A stretch of 64,000 nt of DNA from Onthophagus taurus (Eukaryota > Arthropoda > Insecta > Coleoptera > Scarabaeidae). How positions within the stretch are numbered: position 1 is the first letter of the stretch; every line of letters starts with the position of its first letter. A model generated the notes under the pieces. That model ran no database searches, was not told the DNA's origin, and was given only the letters and a program-made list of their open reading frames with translations. Both the position numbers and the translations under genes were made by a program. The stretch lies in the NCBI RefSeq assembly GCF_036711975.1, contig NC_091970.1, positions 813,501-877,500 on the forward strand, given 5' to 3'. Below, piece by piece: positions 47,401 through 59,400 of this stretch.

Positions 47401-50400
47401 TCCAGAAGCTTTGTAATGTTTTCCATAGTCATCAAAACCTTCCTAAATCCTTTTTGGACTGCTATAAAGATTGTCAGTAGATTTTAAAAGATATCCAAAA
47501 GTGTTTAGAAGCTTTCCAATGATTTTCATAATCATTAAAAGCTGCCTGAACGCATTCTGGACATTTATGAATATTTTCGGGTAGTGTTTTTAGATGTCAA
47601 AAAGTAACCAGAAGCTTTCCAATGATTTCTATAATTATCAAAAAGTGTCCAAATACTTTCTAGATAGTTTTAAATACTTCCAGAAGATTTTTAAATACGC
47701 CGAAAAGTTTCTAGATGCTTTCTAATGATGTTCTAAGTTAACCAGGCATTTCTATGTAGTTCATAATTAACAAAAATTATCTTAACGCCTTCTGGACATT
47801 TATGAAGAGTTTAAGAAGACTTTTGAAGATGTCATCAAGGGTCCAGAAGCTTTGTAATGTTTTCCATAGTCATCAAAACCTTCCTAAATCCTTTTTGGAC
47901 AGCTATAAAGATTGTCAGTAGATTTTAAAAGATATCCAAAAGTGTTTAGAAGCTTTCCAATGATTTTCATAATCATTAAAAGCTATCTGAACGCATTCTG
48001 GACATTTATGAATATTTTCGGGTGGTGTTTTTAGATGTCAAAAAGTAACCAGAAGCTTTCCAATGATTTCTATAATTATCAAAAAGTGTCCAAATACTTT
48101 CTAGATAGTTTTAAATACTTCCAGAAGATTTTTAAATACGCCGAAAAGTCTCTAGATGCTTTCTAATGATGTTCTAAGTTAACCAGGCATTTCTATGTAG
48201 TTCATAATTAACAAAAATTATCTTAACGCCTTCTGGATATTTATGAAGAGTTTAAGAAGACTTTTGAAGATGTCATCAAGGGTCCAGAAGCTTTGTAATG
48301 TTTTCCATAGTCATCAAAACCTTCCTAAATCCTTTTTGGACAGCTATAAAGATTGTCAGTAGATTTTAAAAGATATCCAAAAGTGTTTAGAAGCTTTCCA
48401 ATGATTTTCATAATCATTAAAAGCTATCTGAACGCATTCTGGACATTTATGAATATTTTCGGGTGGTGTTTTTAGATGTCAAAAAGTAACCAGAAGCTTT
48501 CCAATGATTTCTATAATTATCAAAAAGTGTCCAAATACTTTCTAAATAGTTTTAAATACTTCCAGAAGATTTTTAAATACGCCGAAAAGTCTCTAGATGC
48601 TTTCTAATGATGTTCTAAGTTAACCAGGCATTTCTATGTAGTTCATAATTAACAAAAATTATCTTAACGCCTTCTGGACATTTATGAAGAGTTTAAGAAG
48701 ACTTTTGAAGATGTCATCAAGGGTCCAGAAGCTTTGTAATGTTTTCCATAGTCATCAAAACCTTCCTAAATCCTTTTTGGACTGCTATAAAGATTGTCAG
48801 TAGATTTTAAAAGATATCCAAAAGTGTTTAGAAGCTTTCCAATGATTTTCATAATCATTAAAAGCTGCCTGAACGCATTCTGGACATTTATGAATATTTT
48901 CGGGTGGTGTTTTTAGATGTCAAAAAGTAACCAGAAGCTTTCCAATGATTTCTATAATTATCAAAAAGTGTCCAAATACTTTCTAGATAGTTTTAAATAC
49001 TTCCAGAAGATTTTTAAATACGCCAAAAAGTCTCTAGATGCTTTCTAATGATGTTCTAAGTTAACCAGGCATTTCAATGTAGTTCATAATTAACAAAAAT
49101 TATATAAACGCCTTCTGGACATTTATGAAGAGTTTAAGAAGACTTTTGAAGATATCATCAAGGGTCCAGAAGCTTTGTAATGTTTTCCATAGTCATCAAA
49201 ACCTTCCTAAATCCTTTTTGGACAGCTATAAAGATTGTCAGTAGATTTTAAAAGATATCCAAAAGTGTTTAGAAGCTTTCCAATGATTTTCATAATCATT
49301 AAAAGCTGCCTGAACGCATTCTGGACATTTATGAATATTTTCGGGTGGTGTTTTTAGATGTCAAAAAGTAACCAGAAGCTTTCCAATGATTTCTATAATT
49401 ATCAAAAAGTGTCCAAATACTTTCTAGATAGTTTTAAATACTTCCAGAAGATTTTTAAATACGCCAAAAAGTCTCTAGATGCTTTCTAATGATGTTCTAA
49501 GTTAACCAGGCATTTCAATGTAGTTCATAATTAACAAAAATTATATAAACGCCTTCTGGACATTTATGAAGAGTTTAAGAAGACTTTTGAAGATATCATC
49601 AAGGGTCCAGAAGCTTTGTAATGTTTTCCATAGTCATCAAAACCTTCCTAAATCCTTTTTGGACAGCTATAAGATTGTCAGTAGATTTTAAAAGATATCC
49701 AAAAGTGTTTAGAAGCTTTCCAATGATTTTCATAATCATTAAAAGCTGCCTGAACGCATTCTGGACATTTATGAACATTTTCGGGGGGTGTTTTTAGATG
49801 TCAAAAAGTAACCAGAAGCTTTCCAATGATTTCTATAATTATCAAAAAGTGTCCAATTGCTTTTTGGATAGTTTTAAATATTTCCAGAAGAGTTTTAAAT
49901 ACGTCAAAAAGTCTCTAGATGCTTTCTAATGATGTTCTAAGTTAACCAGGCATTTTTATGTAGTTCATAATTAACAAAAATTATCTTAACGCCTTCTGGA
50001 CATTTATGAAGAGTTTAAGAAGACTTTAGAAGATGTCGTCAAGGGTCCAGAAGTTTTGTAATGTTTTTCAAAGTCATCAAAAGCTTCCTATATGCTTTTC
50101 GGACAGCTATAAAGATTGTCAAAATTTTGGACAATACCCTACCAGAATATGGAATGAAAATCAACAAGAACAAAACCAAGATAATGGTGGTAGGAGAAGA
50201 AGATGATCAAGATAAGATCATAACAACAAGATGCTAAGAATAAGTAGTTGAATACTTGTAATCAGCAGAACTTAGCTGATATCAGTTAAGTTGGTGGAGC
50301 CAAGATGGAACGAAGTCCGAAATTTCTTAATAATGTAAATACAAAAAAAAAGTGATCGTTGACTCATGACAATTCACGTCAAAGTGATGTAAAGCAAAAA

Positions 50401-53400
50401 AAAATTCCGAAACTAAAATCCCTCCAAAAAATCAGTGCAGCGGATTGACCTAAATCTTCTCGTATTTTTTTAATGTAAAACCAAGACACCAAGAAAAAGA
50501 TGTTGCTTTTTCTATTTTCTATTGTAATGGCCACGGCAGCCGGCGTAACAGCGTTTTTAATCATCGTCTCCGAAGACTTCAGTAAATTTCGTGAAACATT
50601 TTTGACACCAAAACTACCACAACTGCCCTTGGTGACGATGGACGGCGACGTAATCGATACTCGCGAAGAATTGGAAGCCCAATTGGACATCCTCCAGTAT
50701 AAATTGGAAAAGAAAAAGAGCGAACTTGAAGGATCGAAAAGTCGAATTTTTAGTGCGGCCGAGAGCTTGCAAAAATTAACAACCACATCGGCGGAAATTA
50801 GAAAGTACTTTTTACGACTAACAAACGAGGTGAAGAGATCCGAGAAAGATTTGAAGGTTTTAGAGGAACAAATTACCGATTATAAACAGCGTAAAATCCA
50901 ATTGGATCAAGTTTTTGGGGAGAAAGGCGACGATGAAAACATGCCACCGTATAATTGCAATGTTCTTCTTAATAATTTAACTTCGTTTAATATTACCCCG
51001 GATTCTTCTAGAGGAAATTTAACAACGTAATTTTATTGGGATGGTTTTCTTTATTTCTCTCGGATTTTCAGTAAATTTTTGATATTTATTCGTGTTTTTT
51101 TTATTTGTGCAGGTATTTGGTGTTTTTGTAATAAATAAAAAAAATAGTTTAGTTTTTATTTCAATTTAATTTTTTTTTGTATTGGAATTCGCTTCTTCTC
51201 GACTTTCGGAATAGATGTCCAAAGATTAACACTTCGTGAAGGAATCCAGTTCCTGCATTACAGAAGTGCACACGAGACGCCTCCGCATGCATCCTGCTGC
51301 TTCTCGTCGTCTAATTTGCATGGAATTGCGAGATATACTCGGCCGTCTCAAGAGATCCCGTTTTTTTCTTAAACGTATCCCAACGAAATCGTGTGCTATT
51401 GTTCCCTAGGTAACGTCACTGTTACCTCAAAAAAGAAATTCAACTCGAAATTCCATTTCCTCCTTCGAGAATCTTCCAACAATCTAAAACCTTCACGTAA
51501 CAGTTCTTCTTCGACCGGAAGAAGAAATTCCCGGACTCGAAGAAGGATGACGAAGAAGGAAAAGCGCGACTCTTAATACCGCTATCGCCTCTAATTGGCT
51601 AAGAAGAAGAAGAAGAAAAACGATCTCCAAACTAACTGTATTTAATATGCATCTTCTTCCTCTCAACTTCTTCTTCTATTTCTTCTAGGCCCGACTTCAA
51701 GTTTCCTTCTTCGACTTCTTCTTTAAAACGATCGTATTTCAATCGTCGTCCACTCGGAGTCGTCGATCAAAGTGATTCGTGGATGTCCAGCCTCTCTGGA
51801 CAGCCGCGTCTCTCGCCCAAGAAGTAGAAGAAGAAGTAGTAAATAGGAGGAGGGCCGCGCGCGCACAGATTACCATTGGAAAAATCTCTTGGTTTACTGC
51901 CCTCGAACGGACGTAACTCTCGCGTTATTGTGACCATCGGCCCACATAACTCCTTACTCGAGAAGAGATGATCTCTCCTCGAAGAACGCTCCTCCGAAGA
52001 GGAGATGGACGGAGAAGAAGAAAACTATTTGAAGAAAACGATGCTTGTTGAAGACTTAGAAGTAGACGAAGAAGAAGAAATAGACGGACGAAAGAAACTG
52101 TTTACGATACAATGGGCAGTTTCGTATGGTCTTCTTCTTCGTCTCGTCGAAGATGTTAAAGAAGAAACGGACAATAGCTCCATCGACTCTCACTATATAC
52201 GATTCTCATCAATTAAATAAAAAAATTGATGGAATACCAAAACAATGTAGGTCGAAAGTAATCAACATTATCATGTTTGATCATAAATTATATCTAATCA
52301 CAAAATAAGTCTTTTGGTGCTAATGTCAACTTCAATTTTATTATTATATTCGTGATCTTTATTAAATAACCTTTAAAATGAGCCCAAACATGACGCACTT
52401 ACCTTAAAATACAAAAAAGTTAGAATAAAAAATATCAAACTTGAAGTTGGCAACAATGAAGTTAGCAACATAACTTTTAAATATTAATACCAACCTTAAT
52501 TTTTGTTTTTTGAGATTTTTTTAATTATGAATAAATCATGAAAAAAACATCTATTATATGATAATTAACTTCAGGTTTAAAATGTCAACCTCAATTTTGA
52601 CATATTTGTAATCGTCGTGAAAAATCCTTTAAAATGAGTCCAAACATGACGCACTTACCTTAAAATACAAAAAAGTTAAATAAAAAATATTAAACCTGAA
52701 GTTGGCAACAATGAAGTTTGCAACATAATTTTTAAATATTAATACCAACCTTAATTTTTGTTTTTTGAGATAACTGCGTCATGTTTGGACTTATTTTAAA
52801 ATTTTTTTAATTATGAATAAATCATGAAAAAAACATCTATTATATGATAACTAACTTCAGGTTTAAAATGTCAACCTCAATTTTGACATATTTGTAATCT
52901 TCATTAAAAATCCTTTAAAATGAGTACAAACACGACATATTTATCTTCAATATTAATGAAGTTATGGTCAACTTCCGGTTAAGAATGTCAACGTCAATTT
53001 TGACATATTTGTAATGGTCGTGAAAAATCCTTTAAAATGAGTCCAAACATGATACGTTTAATTCCAATATTACTCGAGATATAAGCAACTTCCGGTTTGA
53101 AATGTCAATGTCATTTTGACATATTCTTAATTTTTATAAAATGTAAAAACACAAAAACAAAAATATAATAAAAAAAAAAAATTAAGGTTGGTATTAATAT
53201 TTAAAAATTAAATTAGTATCTTCATTGTTGCCAACTTCGGGTTTAACGTTTTTTATTCTAACTTTTTTGTTTTTTGAGATAACTGCGTCATGTTTGGACT
53301 CATTTTAAAGGTTTTTTAATGAAGATGTCAAATATGTCAAAATTGACGTTGACGTTTCAAACCGGAAGTGATTGTATTTCCATTAATATTACAGTTAAAT

Positions 53401-56400
53401 ATGCCGAGTTTGGACTCATTTTAAAGGATTTTTTATGAAGTTGACAAATATGACAAAATTAAAAGTTGAAAGTCCGAACTTTTTAGTTAGGGAAGGTATA
53501 CAGGGTGTTTCTAAATTGATGAAAAAATTACTAATATATTTGAACTAATACTATATATCTTCTTCTTATAGATATAATAAGTATAAAAGCTTACAATTAC
53601 AACGTCCATGAATGATAAATGTTTGATCAATGTTAACGATTGATGATTGTATTCTAGAAATAGAGACACGAGTACTTCTTGACTTTTTGACATCAATCTT
53701 CCTCTGTATGATGAGTTTTTCCATGCAGTTCTTCTAGAATCGATAATATTAGTGGCATGCAACATTTATGGTCGATTTTAGTAGTCTTGTCATAGTTTCT
53801 TTGAGGATATGGTGGTCTTTTCAAATTTTAACCAATCTCAACTCAACCCAAACCTTCCTTTGCTATTTCGATTCTCCTCTTTATTTGTTGTTCTGGGCCA
53901 TTTGTTATTTTCGTGTCAGATAAAATTTCGTGTTTTTCTGCATTACAAAATTAAAAATCCCAATATCCTTGCATAATCTTTTTGGATGGCTTGAGGAATA
54001 CCACGATTGTAATTGTAGGTGTGGGACTATTTGACATAGTATATTCTGGCAGGTCGACCGAGGCGCTACATTCTAAACCATAAAGCGAAAAATATTGTGA
54101 GCTTAGAATACGAATGGCTGTTATGTATTAAGATAACACATTTTTTAATGAAATCGGAGTCAATCTCTTGCGGTGAAGATAGAACATTGTGACCATGGAG
54201 CACAAATACCTATTGTATGATGTAGAGCATGGTCAAAAGAATAGAATCGGTCAATAGAATCAAGCGATTTTACCCTATTTTTATCCTTTAAGTTGAAATT
54301 AATTTAACAGGTTAAATATATATACCCATAGTCTTACAATTCCCATCAATTGAAAAGAAAGAAAAGATGAAAACGATGAAGGTCGAGGGTAATCAACACC
54401 GTCTTCTAATTAGAACCCACATCGATCAGTCTTTGTCGTCATCTTCGCCGTGCTTTATCATGTGCGGCTCGTAATGCATCCGCCACGAGGAAGATTCAAA
54501 AAAGAAACCGAAGAAATTCTTCGGGAATCAATCGTTAATAGATTACCTCTTCTTTTGTAGTCCGCGCCGAGTCTACTACAATGTCATCCATTTTGACGCT
54601 TAATAACTCCCTCTTCCGAGAAGGCGTTGCGATAAGAAAAAAAGACCATAGTCATCTTGGTGTTTCAGGTACTGTACCGTCGAGAGACAGAGGAACCAAG
54701 TCAATATCCAGGCGGTGAAGAGAGCGTGCAGGGAAAAAGGTACATTGTACGAGGATGTTGATTTTCCAGCGACCACCAGGTCGCTGTTTCATCACAAGAA
54801 ACCACATCAACATCCCATCGTATGGATGAGGCCACACGTAAGTTTAAAATAATCTTTTTTTTTTGTATTTCGTTTCGTGGAAACTTATCTTTAGAAGCAT
54901 CTTCAGAGAAATACTCAGTTAACACCTTTTCCTGTCTTCGCGGTAGTCTTTATTGATGTGTTAAATGTACATACACAATAGAGTGCTTCTCGTGTTGCCA
55001 ACTTTACAACATTGTAGATACTCTCTCTCTGTGTGGAAGTGATTCTTATCGCGATACGTGTAGATCGTTAATGAGAATTATAAAGTTAAGGATTTCTTCT
55101 TAAAAGACAACCCATTAACTTCCTATTTTATTTTATTTTACTTTATCGGCGAATCAAAAAGAAATTATTATCTATATTGTTAACCAAGTAAATGTGATAA
55201 ATTTTTGAGAGAGATGCGAATCTTTCTTCTTGTTGCTGCCGTTTCTTCTTCTGTTGGTGTGGTTACCTTCGCGAAGTAAGAAGAGATGCGATCCGCGCGA
55301 GTAGCAGCTTCTTCCTCTCAATTTAACAGAGAGAGCTCGTCTTTTGACGTGGTATATGCCCCGGTCGCGAAAGGGGCACGCACTTCTTGCTGTTTGCAGC
55401 ACTATAGTAGATAGTATCGACCGCGAGGATTCTTAATGAGAGCGAAAATTCCAAGATTGTACCGATTCAACCGTAATTACGCCGTAAACTTCAAACTTTA
55501 CTTACAAGAAATCATTCTTTTTATTTATTTAGGAAATGTGTCAAAGACCAAGATTTATTGGTGATAACTCTGGTGATTTACTAAGATTCGCGGTGGAATC
55601 CGGAGAACTCGGTGATCAATGGTTATTGGCAGCAGTAGCATCTTTAGCTTTAACCCCTCGATTTTTGGATAGGGTGGTCCCCCCAGATCAAGGATTCGAT
55701 AATTCGCAATCGTATTGCGGCGTTTTTAGGTGAGTACAAAACACCTCCCAACACTTAGGTTAAGACAAAAGATAATTACTCCTAAATGGAAGAGGTTGAG
55801 GAGTAATGGTGGGAAGAAGACGCGTCCAGCTCGTTACGCATCTAATCTACCACTAAGGATCTTCTTAAGATTATCGTTCTTGCATAGAGTCCCACAATAA
55901 TTCTCGAACACCGCACGAACTCTCTCTTCTTCGTTCCTTTTCTTCGTGTATACGTGCCGAGAAAAGCGAATACCTCCACTTCTCTAATTAGGATAAATCA
56001 ACTACGACGAAGTACCCAAGAATACCATGTTCTCACCTACAAACATAACCTACACCCAGATTTCATTTTTTTTTGTTACAAAAAATAATTCGAACTCCTT
56101 TTTTGGATCCACGAACAAGTTGAGTTCGATTCGATGATGAAGTGGAAGGGGAATCAATCAATCACGATTTTTTTTTCTTCCACCAGAGACATTAATATAA
56201 TAAATAACCCATTAAACGGGGCCCCGATTGCCCCCTTCTTCTTCTGCAACGTCTACAACGACGGCGTTGAGGGGAGAAATACGCAAGCATGACAAACGGA
56301 ATAACTCGGTTGAGACCGTGAGAAAGCCGGCATTAGAAGAAATAAAACTAGCTCTACCCAGAATCGATATGTACATAAAATAAAAAAAAAAAAATAAGTA

Positions 56401-59400
56401 CAATGAAATTCCCCTAACTCGAATCATTTTTGTAAGATCAAGTGTTTTATCTGGTTTCAAATGTATCAAGTTATAAATAATTATGGTGGTGTTACTTGAA
56501 CGCTGTCAAAAGTATATACAGGTTGGTTAAAAATGAGTGACAACATTGAAAATTTTATCAAAACTAAAAGTACAAAAAGTTATTTTTCAAAATGGGTTAG
56601 TTCATTGGAAAGAGATATTACATATTCCAAGAAATCGATTTTATATGAATTTTTAAAATTTAATCGGAGAAAATTGCAAAATTCGCAAAAATTGTCAAAA
56701 ATTTATTTGTAAAGAACTAAAAGTGATTTTTCAAAACGGCTTTTTGCATTAAAAAGAGGATACTTTAATTAATAATTGGTGATATTTCCACAAGGATCCT
56801 TCAAAAAATTAATTTTATAGCAAACATTGAAAATTATTGATGAAAATTGTAACTTTGAAAATTTTCTCAAAACTTCAAATATTGTTTTCACAAAAACTAA
56901 AAATTATTTTTCAAAATGGGTTAGTTCATTGGAAAGAGGATACTTTTATTAACACTTTGGGGAATTTTCATACTCATATTCCAAGAAATCGATTTTATAT
57001 GAATTTTTAAAATTTAATCGGGGAAAATTGCAAAATTCGCAAAAATTGTCAAAAATTTATTTGTCAAGAACTAAAAGTGATTTTTCAAAACGGCTTTTTG
57101 CATTAAAAAGAGGATACTTTAATTAATAATTGGTGATATTTCCACAAGGATCATTCAAGAAATTAATTTTATAACAAACATTGAAAATTATTGATGAAAA
57201 TTGTAACTTTGAAAATTTTCTCAAAACTTCAAATATTGTTTTCTCAAAATCCAAAAATTATTTTTCAAAATGGGTTAGTTCATTGGAAAGAGGATACTTT
57301 TATTAACACTTTGGGAAATTTTCATACTCATATTCCAAGAAATGGATTTTATACGAATTTTTAAAAAATTAAGGTTGGTATTAATATTTAAAAATCATGT
57401 TAAAACTTCATTGTTGCCAACATCTGGTCTAATATTTTTTATTCTAACTTTTTTGTTTTTTAAGGTAAGTGCGTCATGTTTGGTCTCATTTTAAAGGTTA
57501 TTTAATAAAGACTACACCTAAAAGTGTTTTTTAGCCATGCTTCTAGAACTAACACCAGACCTAGAAAGTATCGGGTTTAGTGTTAATTCTAGTTTTAAAT
57601 TAGCACTGTTACTATGTAGAACTACCACTATACGTAGAACTAGATTCATTTGGGTTTAGCCGTCTTTAGAAACGTGCGGCTAAACCCGAATGATTCTAGT
57701 TCTAGGTATAGTGTTAGTTCTAGTTTTTCACTTGCACTGTAAAAACTAATATTAGTTCTAGTAAGAGAGCGTTAGTTCTAGTTTTAATTGTTATTCAGCG
57801 CTTCCGTTCTAGGCCTAATGTTAGTTCTAGTGACAGTTCAAGTGTAAAACTAGAACTAACACTATACCTAGAACTAGAATCATTCGGATTTAGCCATCAG
57901 TAAAGACGGCTAAATCCAAATGATTCTAGTTCTAGGTCTAATGTTAATGTTAATTTTAGTGCTAGTGTTACCTCTTGTTATTCAGCATTAGATTGTCGTA
58001 TATTTTTCATTGAATTAAAACTAGACCTAGAATGTTTCGAATTTACTAAGTAATACATTTGCATTAAAGAAAACTTTATTTTAAATACTTGAACATTTCC
58101 TCGGCAGTATAGCTGCATCGTCTTCTAACTAATGCATTTGTATTAAAAAAAAGTATGTTTTATCTTAAGTACAAGAACCACTGCCTCGGCAGCATAGCTG
58201 CCTCGGCTTCTAAGTAATACATTTATATAAAAGAAAACTATACTTTATTTTAAGTACAAAAACCACTACCTCGGCAGCATGGCTACCTCGGCTTCTAAGT
58301 AATGCATTTGTATTAAAGAAAACTATACTTTATTTTAAGTACAAAAACTACTGCCTCGGCAGCATAGCTGCCTCGGCTTCTAAGTGATGCATTCGTATTA
58401 AAGAAAACTTTATTTTAAGTAGAAGAACCACTGCCTCGGCTTCTAAGTAATGCATTTATATAAAAGAAAGCTATACTTTATTTTACGTACAAAAACTAAT
58501 GCCTCGGCTTCTAAGTAACGCATTTGCATTAAAGAAAACTTTACTTTATTTTAAGTACTAGAAGCACTGCCTCGGCTTCTAAGTAATGCACTAAATAGCA
58601 TACATTTCTATTTGACTTAAGAAAATTTCACTATAATTTAAATGAAATAATTTCCTTAAATTTTATTTTCTAGATTTAGATTTTGGTATTTTGGTGAATG
58701 GAAAGAAATAATTGTCGACGATCGATTACCAACGCATAAAGGTCGCCTTCTTTACCTTCATTGCGCGAATAGCACGGAGTTTTGGGCACCACTTTTAGAA
58801 AAAGCTTACGCAAAGTAAACTTTAATCAAAAATTAATCAAAAAAAACATTAATAATTAAATTTTTCAGATTTTATGGATGTTACGAAAATCTTCAGCAAG
58901 GATCGACAACGAGAGCTTTGCAAGATTTAACGGGGGGAATCGTTCAAAGTTTTGGGTTAACCCATCAAGATCGTTTCTTAACGTTTCAAGTGTTAAATAG
59001 TGCCGTTCCAAGATCGAGTTTATTAATAGCTACAATTCTACCTGTATGTAGTAAACAGTCATTACAAGTATGCAACCAATATCACAGTATACGTATTGCA
59101 ATACGCGATTTGCGATATTGGTTGCATACTCGGGTACGATAATTAATTAACACAAAAATAATAACTTAAAACTTTTAGGAAAAAGAAAATAAACGTCAAT
59201 TGCGTCTTAGAAATGGTTTAATAACTCAACACGCTTACAGTGTGACCGGTTTGGCGAGAGTTAGAGGACCAAGTGGTGAAACACCATTAGTTCGATTAAG
59301 AAATCCTTGGGCTAGAGGGGAATGGACGGGACCATGGAGTGAAAGATCATGGGAATGGGATGGGTTATCACCGAGAGATAAAGAATTATTAGGAGTTCGA

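Noticed and set aside
50379..50786. Minus-strand 135-codon frame
   Set aside because: It is antisense to the nested coiled-coil gene and its residues look like the reverse reading of charged codons, without any domain.
51391..52220. Two frames rich in Arg/Ser and Glu as genes
   Set aside because: Length comes from GAAGAAGAA and CTTCTTCTT tracts; no donors in a usable phase and no family resemblance.
55617..55619. Gln codon as a base-calling error for Cys
   Set aside because: CAA needs at least two changes from TGT or TGC, and the degenerate EF-hands support a genuine non-catalytic calpain.
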